64,000 nucleotides of DNA from Paramecium octaurelia (Eukaryota > Ciliophora > Oligohymenophorea > Peniculida > Parameciidae), in the NCBI GenBank assembly GCA_905182995.1, contig CAJJDP010000037.1, forward strand, positions 191,369-255,368, read 5' to 3'. Numbering within the stretch: position 1 is the first letter of the stretch; every line of letters starts with the position of its first letter. Under the pieces are notes generated by a model. The model saw nothing but the letters and a program-made list of their open reading frames with translations, did no database searches and was not told the origin of the DNA. Of the stretch, positions 37,987 to 51,052 are shown one piece after another. Position numbers and translations under genes: made by a program.

Positions 37987-39383
37987 TCAAAATCTTGACT
38001 TGCCACTCCTCACACTATAATTTCCACTTCTACTCCCAGATTCCTAAGGTGTTTCAATACTATTCATTGATCTCATGCCAGAAGAGGGTTCATCACTTTG
38101 TTCCTAAGGTATTTAAACTAGTTCCTTCCTCTTGATTTCCTTCCACATTTCAGGTTCATTAATGGCAATTTCGAATAGTTTTTGCTAACCATGTAATAAT
38201 GAAAAATACCATCATAGTTTTAGTAGAAATATAATTATTGATTTATTATTCATTGTTTTTTATTTGCTGTTACCTAACTAGTTATTAGGCTTAGATTCTT
38301 TAGTTCTCAGACTATTATAATCTCTATCTCCATAATTAAATATTTTAATCATCCATATTTATTTTTTCACCTTTTTTCTTTTTAGCTTCTATTTCTTTAA
38401 TAAATTCAAAAAATTCCTTCATTTCCTCGATGTTGTCTTCTTCTTTGTCCTCAAATTGAAAGTCCAATCTAAGCTTCTACTAATTTAGTTATTTCTGCAT
38501 CACTCTCCTCACCTCTTCTCTTTCCTATATCCATTTATAATATTATTCTTTTGTTAATTCCACCAACTCATTAAATGTCCTAGTTTTATCCATATTCTAA
38601 AATAGAGATGAATCAAAACCTAAAGATTTTGAATGATATTTTCAGATAAATGAATATTGTCAATATATTTCAAACCTGGCTTTGCTTTCAATAGTCTAAT
38701 CTCATAGCCATTAACTTAAGAAACTGGATTTCCTTTGAAATCGATTTTGTCAAGACTTGGCAATGTTTGAATAACTGCACATAATTCATCAATATACTCC
38801 CCAGGAACTTAATTATATCCCATCTTAAGATCCTGTAAGTATTAACAAGTACCCATTAACCTCGTAATTGAAATTAGATTATTCTTTTGAACATCTAGAA
38901 CTCTGAGTCTTGGTGATTAATTTAATTTAGGGAGATATATGAGTTAATTTCCAGATAAATTAAGTTATTCCAAAGATGGGAGATTCTAATCGGCCACATA
39001 AGTGATTTTATTAAAGGATAGATTCAGTACTTTTAATCTGGGCAATTGTAATTGAGGAACTTCTTTGATGAAATTAGTATTGAGATTAAGCTATTCTAAA
39101 TTGGGAAGTTCTAAATTTTCTATGATCTGGATTTGATTCAATTACAACTCCAATAACTTAAGTTGAATCCTAGACTTGCATAATTTAATTACATGTGTCT
39201 AATGACATCTTCTATTTAACTCAGACTATTCTATTCAAGAATCATCTCCTAGATTTTATCCACTCGACAATATTGGTCTATGTTTTTAATGCTCACAAGA
39301 TTTCTTGTATTTAAATCTATAATATAATAGTCTCCTTTCAAGATGTAATTTCTCTCAAATACTGCCTTGGTAAGTTTACTCAT
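37987..39383 (-). CDS. Leucine-rich repeat protein with coiled-coil C-terminus
   Basis: Residues 1-60 are a lead-in (MSKLTKAVFERNYILKGDYY), followed by about six LRRs (IQIIENLELPNLEQLNL, PRLKVLNLSFNKITYV, PSLEQLNLSGNQLIYLPKL, PRLRVLDVQKNNLISI) and an LRR cap (LPSLDKIDFKGNPVSQVNGY). A 23-nt intron then joins it in frame to a charged coiled coil (ELTKEQYYKWIQEREEVRRV) and a Ser-rich tail ending SVRSGKSRF. Total about 440 residues with three introns. LRR plus coiled-coil proteins of this shape are frequent in cilia; specific identity unknown. Confidence 0.82.
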
Positions 39384-39420
39384 TAAATTTTATATAATAA
39401 AAATATAAATTATATAGAGT

Positions 39421-40555
39421 TCATTCTTAAGAATGCTCATAATAAGCAATTCCATACATAATGGCTACAGCTGCACCGAATGCAAAGAACTAGAGAATTG
39501 ATATCTTAATATTTTCTTCTTTTAGGACTTCTGGTAGCATATCAACACAGCTGATATATATGAAATTACCAGCAACAAAGGCCAAAACGAGCGTATCGTT
39601 ATCCATAGATGATACTCCTAATCCTATTAAAGCTCCTATTAAGGCACTGCAATTAATTAATCCATTTGAGAATAATGCTTATGAATTTGTAAATTTATTT
39701 TCGAGCAGAATACTTGTATCACCTATTTCCTATGCTGTTTCATGTATTATTATTGCTATTAATGTTGCTATTGTACTGTCAAAGTTATCATCATTGGCTG
39801 TTGCAAAGATTACTCCTAATGCTAAACCATCCATAATATTATGAAGAAAGTCTGAAACTAGGTTGAGATACCCCAAAGTTGGTTTATATTTCCAACTCTC
39901 ATAAGAGAATAATTATTCTGAAATTGGTAGTTATTATACTTTTTCGAAGTGTAATTCTTGAATCTTTGCTACCTTATCAATAATATCAGGAGAATCAGCA
40001 GTATTTTTATTATCCATGTTAGTTTCTTGTTGGCCAATTTCAAGATTTTAATCTTCAGGTTAAACTTTTTAATTCATAACATAAGATTATAAGATTATCA
40101 TGCCTTTTTCTATTAAAAAAAAGCTCAGTACACCCAATAATAGCAATAAAGATGTCAAAAACTCCTTGGAGATATCTTCCTCCTCCTCTTCAACAATTTC
40201 TTCTTCATCCAATAATCTATTATCCTCTAATTCTTCATTATGATCCTCCTCGTCATGATGCTCATGTGATGAGAATGAGTGAGGAATTAAATGAATAAAT
40301 GCGTCGCCTAAAATTAGATTATTATTTACCTAATAATGCTCCTATTGCAAATCCAATTAAAACTTTCATCACTTATTTTGCTGTTTCTCCTTTACTAAAC
40401 TTTTTCAATATGATGATAAAAATGGAAACAACAAATCCAATCATACTTACACCAAACGAGGCTAATATTCCATAGCCCCATCTTTCTGAGCTTGTTGGTG
40501 CTCCAAATACGGTAGATATCAAACTAAACAAAATTATGAAGCCGTGGTGATTCAT
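39421..40555 (-). CDS. ZIP family (SLC39) zinc/metal transporter
   Basis: Signal peptide MNHHGFIILFSLISTVFGAP, then membrane helices (GILASFGVSMIGFVVSIFII, IGFAIGALLGDAFIHLIPHS). A His/Asp/Glu-rich loop (SSHEHHDEEDHNEELEDN) follows. The two ZIP metal motifs are present: HNIMDGLALGVIFA in TM4 and IIHEIAQEIGDTSILL in TM5, followed by helices to the C-terminus AYYEHSQE. Likely moves Zn2+ or Fe2+ into the cytosol from outside or from a vesicle. About 360 residues, at least two introns. ATG 40555 gives the signal peptide. Divergent from the syntaxin gene. Confidence 0.92.
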
Positions 40556-40783
40556 GAGCACAATTAAATATTATTAAAATTTTAAAATTCTTTAATGAGT
40601 ATATATATATAAGATTATATTAACAATATAATTATATTAAACATAATCTTTGTTGCGTATTAAGTGATGTACTAAAAAATTATATGAATTCTCCTTTTCT
40701 TTGTTATCTCAAAAATGATGTCCTCAATTATTTGATAAATAAGAGCATATTAAATTAGATATTATTTTTATTAAGTAATTTTG

Positions 40784-41697
40784 ATGACTGATCTAGAAGA
40801 AAACCTCTTTTAAAAACCTGAGGCTATTAAAACCTAATTTTAGGCTCTTTAGGAGGTATTAAGATCTAGTAATAATCAAGAAAGTATAGAACTTTGTTGA
40901 AGAATTAAAAGTTTACAATGACTAGTAATAATCTTTATAGATTGCAAATCTGTATTCTTATTTCCTTACTTAGATAATATAATGATTTACAGGGATCAAG
41001 GAAACAGTTCAAAATAAAGGCAGATAAAACTAAAGAATTAATCACCCAACTCGATAAAATAGCGAGAGGAAATGAATAAAACAATATAGCCAACAAACTC
41101 AAATAATAATATTTGAAGGAAGTAGATAGACAAAAAAGGATCATGAAGAGTTTTGTGAATTCATCATTCGAACAAAAATTCTCAAAAATTTCAGTGATCA
41201 GATAATCTAAAGCTTACGGATAAGAAACTGCATAAGAACAATTGAAATATTTTGTTGATCAAAATTATGTGAAAGTCGTTTCAAAAGATCAAAGAGTGTC
41301 CAACAATGAAAGAAGCAATTTATCTCAAGTGCATGCTGAAGAAGCTACTAGAATAAAAACAGTTTCAATCGATGAAGATTTTGTAGAAACCGATATGATC
41401 GACTTAGAAAATATGTTAATTGATGAGAGACAACGTGAATTAGACTTAATTGAAAAGGAGGCTTTGTAATTAAATTTAATTGTCAATCAAATGGGCGAGT
41501 TAACAGATCAACAAGGCTAGGAATTAGACTTTGGATAACAAAACTTAAATTAAGCCAAAGCTAATGTCATTGGAGCATCGAATGAGTTAGTTGGAGCTGA
41601 GGAAAACTAAAAACAGTCTATGCAAAAGTATAAATATGTGATAGGCGGCCTTATTGTTGTAATTATAGTATTGATTATTGTATTTATTGTAAAATGA
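40784..41697 (+). CDS. Syntaxin (Qa-type SNARE)
   Basis: About 285 residues with a helical N-terminal region (QKPEAIKTQFQALQEK, GSRKQFKIKADKTKELITQL), a SNARE motif (RQRELDLIEKEALQLNLIVN, QMGELTDQQGQELDFGQQNL) and a C-terminal membrane anchor (KYVIGGLIVVIIVLIIVFIV). The SNARE heptads and the tail anchor are those of plasma-membrane-type syntaxins that drive vesicle fusion. Two introns: 25 nt ending CAAG and 22 nt ending TTAG. Its stop lies 26 bp from the stop of the convergent TPR gene. Confidence 0.9.
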
Positions 41698-41723
41698 ATA
41701 ATGGAATTGAATAATAAAATATA

Positions 41724-42801
41724 TCATGTTCCAGCTGCAAATACACCTATTAAAATAAATAAAACAAGTCCTCCTATAATTAGTAAGATATTTTAAGCTT
41801 TATTCTCTGAAGGATACTCTTATTACTCTCCTTAAAGTCCTTAATTATTTATATTAAGATCTTTTGAATAACAATAATTCCATTATTTCAATTTATTTCT
41901 TATGTCCTAAAGCTGTTGATATTGAATATTCTTGAATTCTTGTTACAATTACAAAGAATTTACACCCAATCTTTTGATAGTCTCATAAAGATACTAAGAT
42001 CTTAATAATCAAAATTTACTGGCTTTGGTTTATCGAAATTGAGTCTGCTTATTCTTTCCAATTACTTTTTGGCTTCCTGAATCTGATTCAATTCTTATAA
42101 GAATTCATTTGCCTCCTTTATCTTTCCTTATTTCTACAGATCTTTCAGCATTTCCATTCCCTTTTTCTCTGTAAACTATTTGACTTCGTTAATCTCTTCT
42201 GGCACTTCCTTCGAATAATCTATTTCATAGTTTAAATTAGCATTTTCAATTAAATTTATAGGGTTTAATTATCTATTATTCATGGTTTCTATGGCTTATT
42301 AATATGTGCTTTGAATTAACTCATCTTCTTGAATTTGTGAGGCTTTCTTGAGATCTTCAATAGAGGCCTTGAGATTTTCATTGCTCAGAGGAGTGAGTGA
42401 TAATAGAGCCTGGTAAATAAAGGTATAATTACTTTTCCTCTTCGAAATAAAGCTTTTGCTGAGTTGGGATCGAAGTGCAACACATAAGTTGTGATTTCTA
42501 TAGTTTATTAATACAATTTAAGTTTGAGAAGAGTGGCTGACAAGTTATTCAAAATGGCTATTTTGAGTTCTATATTACTAATATTCTGTTACAATTTAGG
42601 AGAGTCGATTCTTCTGGAGTTTTCCCATTGTATTGTACCAAAAACAGAGTGCTACTTTTGCATTCTTTGAACTCCAAAAATTAATAAAGCTCTTCATAAA
42701 TTTAGCAAGCAGTCTAAAAATCATCTTTTCATTATATATATGAGTTTACTCAATTTATAAAATGCATTCCCCCTTTCCTTGATTAAATTGCACACAGTCA
42801 T
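41724..42801 (-). CDS. TPR protein with C-terminal membrane anchor
   Basis: About 320 residues. Starts MTVCNLIKERGNAFYK, the entry of a TPR domain, then AILNNLSATLLKLKLYQQTI and HFDPNSAKALFRRGK, as in immunophilin-type TPRs, followed by a helical middle (EEINEVKQFTEKKGMEMLKD) and a hydrophobic anchor (NILLIIGGLVLFILIGVFAA) at the very end. Tail-anchored TPR proteins often receive HSP90/HSP70 clients at mitochondria or ER. No prolyl isomerase domain is present. Introns of 25 nt (ending AAAG) and 23 nt precede the second repeat; a third is likely after FRRGK. Confidence 0.78.
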
Positions 42802-43091
42802 CTATACTTGGAATGCTTATTTTCTGAGATTTTAGAAAGTATTAGACAATTTTATAAATTAAGGCGTTTATTAATCAACAAGGCTCTTTTAATAAGCCTT
42901 TTATAACATTAAATAATGAATAAATAAATATTCTGTATCCATTCTTTAACATGTACAATGAAATGTATTTGAAAATATGATGCAATATTTGAGATGCTCA
43001 CTTAAGAATGGAGACATTCCAAATGAAATGATTGATGGTATAATTTCATTAGAGTTAATTAAATATTAAAGTATATTCTCAAAATTAAGAT
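42802..43091. other. Intergenic spacer
   Basis: AT-rich, between two minus-strand genes; no feature seen. Confidence 0.6.
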
Positions 43092-44035
43092 TCAATATTG
43101 ATTAACACGCTTAATTAATCCAATATTAAATAGTAGTTGAATAAGTCTTTATTCTTTTCTGCAGATTTCAATTTCTTAGAAAAAGTTAACTGCCAATTCG
43201 GTTCTTATGTACTTGTTAACTTTTTCCACATCCTTTATTTTCATAATAGTATTTTTAGAAAGCTTCAGCATTGCCATTAGCAATTTTGTAATGTATTTTT
43301 AACCCATGAGTTAATAAATATTCAGGATGAGCATATGGTACTAAAATGGTGTATTTTACAACATTAAAGTTAAATAATATGGACTGAAGCAAATGCCCAA
43401 ATCATTTAGTCCAATTTCTTGAAGATGCTTAAATAATTTTGGAATGGAAGTCTTCAATTTAAATTTCAGTTTCGCCAAATTTTCAAATAATCCTGGAGTT
43501 CCAGCGATATAATTGTTTCGATGATTCTAGATTAATTCATTAAATATTTTTTAAGGTTAAGGAACTTAAAAGTAAACTAAGGTTCCAGCTATGAAGTTCA
43601 TTCCTTGAGCATAACCAACATCTGGATCATAATCTGCATAATTGAGGAGGAGCTTTCTTAATTGGTCCTAGTTTTATTTATCTTTAAAATATGGAATCCA
43701 TTAATAAGTTCTGCCAACATCTCTATCAATCAATTCTGCATAATATGCACTGGGTTCTTGGGGGTTAGGCATTTCAAAGTCCTTGAATTAAGAGAATATG
43801 TGGATTAAATTGATATGACTAAATATATATTGTTGTAGTACTCTTAGGTAGTAAGATGAGCCGAATAAAACAGGGCTAAAGTTAGATCCTTTGACCTGAA
43901 ATCATTTATAGATTCTTCTTCCATAATTTAATTCCAATCCTCTTTTTATATGGCATTGAAGGATAGGTTGTGTCTTGGAGTTTACGAGTTTGTGTTATTT
44001 TCATTTTCAGTGTCTGAATTTTTGGAAACAAGCAT
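43092..44035 (-). CDS. TBC-domain Rab GTPase-activating protein
   Basis: About 290 residues. The two catalytic TBC motifs are plain: AYYAELIDRDVGRTYQWIPY (the I-x2-D-x2-R arginine finger) and DVGYAQGMNFIAGTLVYFQ (the YxQ glutamine finger), then a helical region (LKTSIPKLFKHLQEIGLNDL, ICFSPYYL). These enzymes speed GTP hydrolysis by Rabs and so switch off membrane-traffic steps. The N-terminus is short and polar (MLVSKNSDTENENNTNS). At least two introns are needed, one right after LTTQE. Ends VNQY with TGA 43092-43094. Confidence 0.87.
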
Positions 44036-44657
44036 TATAGAAAAAATTTTAACTAAATTAATAAAATTGTTAAATGGAAATGAGGAGTCTATATAAATTC
44101 TTAATCATTAAGAATTTGAGAAATACACAAAAATTAATAAAGCATTTTATTTTCCATAAAAAGTAAATAAATGACTCATTATTTATAATTATATATCAAT
44201 GATAACTCATGGAATTTAAAGGAATCCTAAGTCCCTTTAGACTTCCTATAAGTTCTCTAAAAATAAATCCCTTAATCATGGCATAAAATAATCATTACTA
44301 TAAATAATCACAGATAAAAAAAATATAATTTTACTGAGTCCACTTATAAATTGAATTTGCACATAATTAACTAATTTTAGACATTGGGAAAGTGTGTCTG
44401 AATATAAAAATATATAATTGTAATTAAGGAAAGGGTTACGACCAAATGTTTATGAAGCCATATTATAATTAACTTGTTATGGAGGATATTTTGATAATTT
44501 TTTAGTTTATTAAGTATTTCAACTTAGACTTACGATTTCAATATAAAAAAAGTCAGGATGTGCATTATTTAGAAGAGACAGCATTGTATTTGATTCTGAA
44601 CTTTGGCTCTAAATAATAAAATATATAATTTGAATTAAATTATTATTCTCATCGTTA
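44036..44657. other. AT-rich spacer with a perfect short palindrome
   Basis: About 620 bp without a supported gene. At 44095-44117 lies AAATTCTTAA, TCA, TTAAGAATTT, a perfect 10-bp inverted repeat with a 3-nt loop, downstream of neither gene's stop (both neighbouring genes start here). It may simply be AT-rich chance, or a site in the shared promoter region. Confidence 0.5.
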
Positions 44658-47509
44658 ATGAAGAAAATAAGTTCGCAGATTCAATCGCTTATGAATAGAA
44701 ATAGCTTTTAAGAACCTTCATTAAGCAACGATATTAAATCTTCAAGAAGCAATGTTAAAACCGCAAAGACAGAAAGACCTTAATCCAAAACTAAAAAAAA
44801 TGACCTATTAGATTATTTTAAAAAGGAAAGAAATACGATTACGCAAATGGTTCACTCAGTAAGAAATACTTTACAAGGAAGCAAAAGCATTGATATTTTA
44901 CATTCTTAAAGTTAGAAAAGCGAGCGTTTGAAAAATGGATAATTAAATGTATTTATTCTTCTGAAAATTCTAGTATGTGGATTTGAATGTTTAGCCAGAA
45001 GAGGGCAATAATACGAAAAGGTAAATACTCAAATAAAAAAATTTATCTCTTGCCATAATTTCATTAGAAGTATGCTTAATGAATTTATTGTTTATAGAAT
45101 CAGCTTTTAAAATCGTCGCAAACTACTAAATAATCTTACAATCAATCCCCTTAAAATTAAATAAAATCACCGATAATAAAATAAAAAGATTAATATTTAT
45201 TTGATATGCAAATAGTATAACTATTGAAATAATATAATGTAGTTAAAAAACACCAAAACCTCCTAAGATGATTATTAACAGAACTCTTAAATAAAATAAA
45301 ATAAATAGTCAATTCTATCTGACGATCCATCATATCATAGATAATCGATAGAGGATATGCTCTACAATAAAAAATACTTTAATCAAGTATAAACATAAAA
45401 ACATTTTCCTCAGAAACAATGTGAGAATGAAAAAGCTAAACCGCATTAAATTCATTTTAAAACTGAAGCCTGTTCATCCTAGGTTCAATAAAAATAATAA
45501 AATGCAGATGAAACTTTGAATTATGACTAGGAGCAATAGTTAAAGATTATCCTCTATTATAAACAATCAAAGTACTCAACATAAATTATTTAGATATCAT
45601 TATTTATTCAAATATTAAACTAAAACTACTGATGATCTCTTTAATTATTTAATACAGTAAATAGCCAGTATTGAAAAATAATGTACAAAGTTAGGAGGAG
45701 GTACAGGCTCAACAGATGGAGATTCTATTCAATAAGGTATTTAAAGATGAATAATATCAGAATTAAATAAAATATGTTAGTTCTAAACAGTATCAAAGAA
45801 TGTGCCCTATGATTATTACTTGACATTAAATGAGATGACTTTGGATGTCTTCAAAGGAAACACTCTACAAATCTAGCCTTTGTATTCCCAGCCTATTTAA
45901 ACTAAAAAGGTTGGATTGAAAGATTTTACACTAGTCAAATGTATAGGTGTTGGAGGATTTTCAAGAGTGTATATGGTAAGAAAGAGAGACAATGGCAAGT
46001 TTTATGCGTTGAAACTTATTGACAAAAAGTTTATATTTGAAAATTCAAAAGAAATCATTGTATAGAATGAAAGAGATATCATGACTAAAATGAACAACCA
46101 ATTTGTAACACCATTACATTATTCATTTGAAACAAAATACTATATAGCTTTTGTTTTAGAGTATTGCGCTGGCGGTGAATTATTTTACCATCTAAGAAAA
46201 CTGAAGAGATTAAATGAACAAGATGCTAAAATCTATTTTGCAGAAATTTGTTTAGGAATGGCTTATTTGCATTCTTAAAATATCGTTTATAGAGACATCA
46301 AACCTGAAAATATTCTCCTAGATTTATAAGGTCATTTATTGTTAAGTGATTTCGGATTATCAAAACCAGAGATGACACCAGATGATTTTGCTTATTCATT
46401 TTGTGGATCACCTGAATATATGGCTCCAGAGATGCTCATGAAAACAGGTCATAATTATTTGGTTGATTGTTATTGTTTAGGAGCATTACTCTATGAATTA
46501 GTTACTGGATTGCCTCCATTCTATTCACATAATACCCAAGACATTTATAATTCTATTTTAACAGAATAAATTCAATTTCCAAATTACATCCAGATTTCTC
46601 CTCTTTTGAAAGACTTAATTCAATCCTTATTGCAAAAGGTTCCTGAAGATAGACTTGGACATTACAATGGAATTAGTGAAATCTTAAATCATAAGTGGTT
46701 CAAAGATGTTGACTTTGATGCAGTTTTCAATAAAAAGGTTAAACCACCTTATAAACCTTATCCTCTGAAATATAATTTTGATGAAGAAGAATTCAACAAG
46801 GGAGATACTGAATTTAGAAAGCAATTTCAAATCAATTTACAAAAGGAATTTCAAGTATAATATGTTATAATTAATCTAAGAATGTTGACACTGCAAATTA
46901 TCTATTAGATAACTTTTATTACTCAAGGGATAGTGTGTATGGATAAGAAAAATCAAGAAGAACTAATGTTCTCAATTTGAATCAGTTGTAAAATTAAGCT
47001 CTTATTGCTGAACCATTTTCAATTAATCAGTAGACTAAGGTTCAATCACCATAGGCAGAATCAAATGAATAATTATTTTCATAATCACCAGAGGATTCAA
47101 AAAGAATCTTTGGAACAAAGGGAAAAAGTGATCTATTTGATAACTCAAAAAAACAAGAAACTATGACTAAATCATCCTAACTTTAGCATCAAACTGCTAA
47201 GCTAGGTCATACCTATTCAAAAACCATGTAGCAAGCATAATCATCGCTTTAGGAACTTAAAGTATTATATATATGAATATTTTATAGCAAATAAAATTAT
47301 TAATTGATCAATCCAGAGCATTATAAACTTCAGATAGAATTACTACTATGCCAGATTAAAATAACAAAAAAGCAACAGAAAGAGTTAAAACAGAATAATT
47401 TGGTACTTTAGCATCTCCAAAAACAACTACTGCTAGTTCTTCTTTACATAAAATGAGTAACTTTTAAGCATTATTTGGATCAGAAAAAAACAAGAAAAAA
47501 TTATTTTGA
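44658..47509 (+). CDS. AGC-family Ser/Thr kinase with long N-terminal extension
   Basis: About 850 residues. Roughly 380 N-terminal residues are polar and low in complexity (NRNSFQEPSLSNDIKSSRSN). The kinase domain follows: LKDFTLVKCIGVGGFSRVYM, FYALKLIDKK, LEYCAGGELFYHLRKLKRL, IVYRDIKPENILL, LSDFGLSKPEM and YSFCGSPEYMAPEML, then LIQSLLQKVPEDRLGHYNGI and an AGC tail (KPPYKPYPLKYNFDEEEFNK). The tail continues past an intron (26 nt ending TAAG) with FYYSRDS and a Gln/Ser-rich end. Nearest to S6K/Akt/PKC-like AGC kinases; no lipid-binding domain was recognised. Several introns in the N-terminal part were not individually placed. Confidence 0.88.
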
Positions 47510-48018
47510 TTAATTAAAGAGTAAATAATATTTTTGATTTTTAATGTAAGATTTAGAGTTTCTACTATTGTTAAAGTTTAATTATTTAATTTCTATTTAG
47601 TATTCTCTAAACCTGTATTTTTTTATCATTTTAATATAAATATGATAAAACATTTTAAATTGGGAATTCTTCTATCCCATCTACTGTCTCTGCAAGAATT
47701 ACAAGCTTAATTTCTATTTAAATACTATTTTATTTTTGATCTTTTTAGAAAAAAATTACGTTAGAATCTTTAATTTCAATCAAAATAAATCAATTAATTA
47801 GAACATGAATTTAAAAATAAAGGCTTACCAGTTTTATGTCTAAGAGGAATCCAATTCAATTTAAGTATTATTTAAATAGAATTTCTTGTTTTAGATATTC
47901 TATAGATTGAATGCTTTTTTAGACAGCCAATAATTAAATATTCTCAATATACCACAATAAAGTAGCAATGAATTAATATAAATAAATTATTCTGTGCAAA
48001 TTTAATGTACTAATGATA
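47510..48018. other. Intergenic spacer between convergent genes
   Basis: AT-rich, no supported frame or repeat. Confidence 0.6.
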
Positions 48019-48663
48019 TCATTTTTTCTTTTATTCAACTTTTTTAACATAGAATTCTAATTCTTTTCCTTCTAGAATATAGCCATCAGCTCTTCCTGAT
48101 TATCCAGGTCTTGAAGTTATTCTAACCAATAACCTTTGATTAGAGAATTGCTCTTGAACCAATTAATCAATAACGTTATCTTTTGCTCTTTATGCAAGTT
48201 TTTTTTATAGAGAATTTGATTTTTTTGTTTATTCTGCTGGTGCATCCTAAGATTTCAATATAATATTTACTTTTTTATCTTTCTTTTTTGGTCCCAATTC
48301 AACATTGTATTTTTTAGCATACCATTATTTGAATGGGGTAGCATCTACTTATACAATAACTCCTCTTGTTAAAGTTTTTGTTCTCACCAATTCATTGTTA
48401 GAAGGATGGTAAACAACCTCAACTATTTTTGCTTTTTTTGCAACACCTTGGCTGGCCCAAGAGAAATTGCCTTCAGATAGGCGAAGTGCTCTAAATTTGA
48501 AATTTCCTCCTCTAACTCTAATTCTTCTGACTCTTTTTTCTCCAGAAATTAATTTTGTCATTGCAGCTTATCTTCCTTTCTCAAATGCTCTCTTCTTTTT
48601 ATGAATTGGCATGCGACCTCCTGTAAGTCTTCTCTTATGTCGACTGTCTCTTGAAATTCCCAT
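48019..48663 (-). CDS. RPS8: Small-subunit ribosomal protein eS8
   Basis: A 214-residue intronless frame: [97 protein letters not shown] and [20 protein letters not shown]. This matches eS8 in order and length. It binds 18S rRNA in the 40S subunit body. Compared with its neighbours it has higher GC and no introns, as expected for a highly expressed gene. Confidence 0.96.
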
Positions 48664-49019
48664 TAATTATAAATATATTTTATATAAAAAGATTTATTTA
48701 TTTTAAAATAATAGGAAAAATTCAATACCTGTAGATGAAAGGACAGTATTGTAGACATTATGATCTTCAACCATTTAAACTTTTAAAGTCATTTGTAATA
48801 AATATATGAGTTTTATTAGAATTTTATTCAATTAATATCTAATACTTCATTAGATTTGGAAATAATGGTAAGTTATTTGATATACTCTATATCTATTGTT
48901 AATATATTTTAGATAGCAGGATCTAAATTTTCATTATTAAAATATTAATGATCAAAAATATATAATAATAAAACCAAATATTATTTGGAATCAGAATTAA
49001 ATTATAACATTTTTGATGT
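48664..49019. other. Intergenic spacer
   Basis: AT-rich, nothing supported. Confidence 0.6.
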
Positions 49020-49610
49020 TCAAATAATTTCCAAAACAAATTTAAATTAAATCATAAACACTTCCTAGACTCTAAATTCATGCTTCTCTTGTTGTTTTTA
49101 TTTAATGTTTTTCTCTAAAATATTTATAATAATTTACTTTAATATATCAAATAAATGATACACTTATTTTAAACTCAAAGGCTATTAAATTTCAAAATCA
49201 AAATAATTTAAGGGCATTTATAAATTCATCTTGGGCATTTTTACTTTTAATTCATTTAAATTAAGACTTCCTTTTCTTCGTCTAACCCATGTTTCTTATT
49301 TAATAGGAGAAGTATTGGTGTTTTCTTAAGTAAATTGTATAACAGACTCTCGATCTGCTTTAATAGAGACCGTTCTTTAGTGTTTATCGACTTGTTGATA
49401 ACTAACATCATATTAAGGGAGTGTTGGCAACTTTGATTAATGAATTTCTCTATCATTTGTTGATCCGAATGTAATTTATCTACTGTGTCGATTTAAAAAT
49501 TTTTTAGGTCTTCTTACACTTATTGTCTAATTTTTCACAATAAAATTTTTAAACTCTAACTATTTTGGCTAACCTTTATTGTTGCTAGTGATAAATTAAT
49601 GTAAAGACAT
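49020..49610 (-). CDS. Unrecognised basic protein
   Basis: One uninterrupted frame of 196 residues under the ciliate code, from MSLHQFITSNNKGQPKQLEF through VRRPKKFLNRHSRQITFGST and ETWVRRRKGSLNLNELKVKM to VFMIQFKFVLEII. The first 130 residues are basic and polar, typical of real Paramecium proteins; the last 60 are AT-rich and could be read-through of a missed intron. No domain recognised. Confidence 0.6.
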
Positions 49611-50137
49611 GAATAATAAATTTATTAATGAATGAAATTTTTGATGCATGATTTGTAAAAAATATAACAGAATTTTAAATCATTTATAATAAATCATTTT
49701 GACTCAACTAGGGATTTGATGATATATGTATCCCATTATAAATGGGGCAATTAACAACAAAATAATTAAATTGCGCAATTAAATTAAACATGTTTTAAAA
49801 TTACGTCATATTATATGTCATAAAATCAACATTTTTCTTATAATCAAAGGCTGTTTATGAAATACGTACAATTATGCAGTATATATTAATAATATTATTG
49901 ATTTCTAATAAACCTCTGTAATTAATCAAGTATTTATTTGCTTCGATTTAAGTCTAATAATACTTAATTATTATTTAATATAATATATATATTAGAATAG
50001 AACTTAGATTTAAAATAACATGAAATAAATTTGGAATAATATTGGTCTTTGATTTAGAAGGTTCCTATTATTTGATGGTAAGATTTCTAAAAAAGATAAA
50101 AAAGGGGAAAGCAAAGATTGTAACTCATTACAAGTAT
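49611..50137. other. Intergenic spacer
   Basis: Very AT-rich; no gene, repeat or fold recognised. Confidence 0.6.
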
Positions 50138-51052
50138 TCATTGTTATAATAATCCATCAATTACCCTCTTATTTCTATCTTCTAGGAATGGGTGAGTTCT
50201 AATTGGAAAGCTTTAGTTATTTTGAGGTTCATCTTAGACTGCGAATAGATATTGATTAGGGTTAGTTAATGATCGAATGATCCAAAAATTGGATTCTGTT
50301 TATTCAATTAACCAGATATTTCTGAGTTCTTTTATAGGATGAAATCTGACATCGTAATCATGAAATTGATTTAATTCATTTTTATTGTCAATAAATAAGT
50401 AAAAAGAGGGGAAGAGAAATGATCTGATAGCAAAGGCATCTCCAGTCACTTTATCGAGTATGAATTTGGCATGTTAATCAAGATTCTATTTAACATTGAC
50501 ACTAAAATTGTCAGAGAATGATTTATGAGAATCGCCTATGGTTAGAAAGTTTTAGGGTATATGTGGTAAGGAGTGGAAAAGTTTGGGTTAGTGACAAAAT
50601 ACCAATGATTATTTTGATTGTCCTTATTTTAAGTGCGTACATCCAAATCCTTATCATGATTATTTGACTTATCAGAAGCTACAAATAAAAATTGATCTGG
50701 ATTAGTCTCTGATCTGATAGTGAATACACTCCAACTATGACATTCAATAATCCAATTATTTCTTGTTTCTCGAAATGAATGTGTTCTAACATCGAAATCA
50801 TCCTCAATTTTTCTTGTATTGTCATTGGAGCCAAAATAAATAATGATTAGGTTTAGAAGCTGATTTAATGGTATAAACATTCTCTTTGACTTGTTCAATA
50901 ATGAAATATGTGTCTATTGATTTTTCTTAAACACATCTAACATCAAAATCATCGTTAAGAGCTCTAGATTTATTAGTGCAAGTTGCAAGATATCTAGTTG
51001 ATGCAGCTACAGGTCGAAAAGAAACAAGTAAAGGAGTAGATCCAAGTTCCAT
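50138..51052 (-). pseudogene. Decayed paralogue of the FDVRTH repeat gene
   Basis: Starts MELGSTPLLVSFRPVAASTR and matches the intact neighbour (51473-52420) along its whole length, including SRALNDDFDVRCVQEKSIDT, DDFDVRTHSFRETRNNWIIE and PIRTHPFLEDRNKRVIDG. Two frame changes interrupt it: one near 50830, where HYLF runs into an extra base before SNDN, and one near 50570, with loss of roughly 15 residues relative to the neighbour. Neither looks like an intron. A young tandem duplicate that has lost its frame, unless the breaks are sequence errors. Confidence 0.75.

Noticed and set aside
37987-38593. Separate coiled-coil gene starting MDKTRTFNEL
   Set aside because: A 23-nt intron joins it in frame to the LRR domain, so it is the C-terminal half of that gene.
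39560-39844. Plus-strand 94-residue frame MKLPATKAKTSVSL
   Set aside because: Antisense to the conserved ZIP transporter motifs on the minus strand.
44095-44117. Perfect AT-rich palindrome considered as a terminator hairpin
   Set aside because: It lies upstream of two divergent genes rather than after a stop, and such palindromes arise easily in AT-rich DNA.
46081-46860. Three short kinase-like reading frames in a row
   Set aside because: They are one AGC kinase gene cut up by TAA/TAG codons that encode Gln in this organism, not three fragments or a pseudogene.
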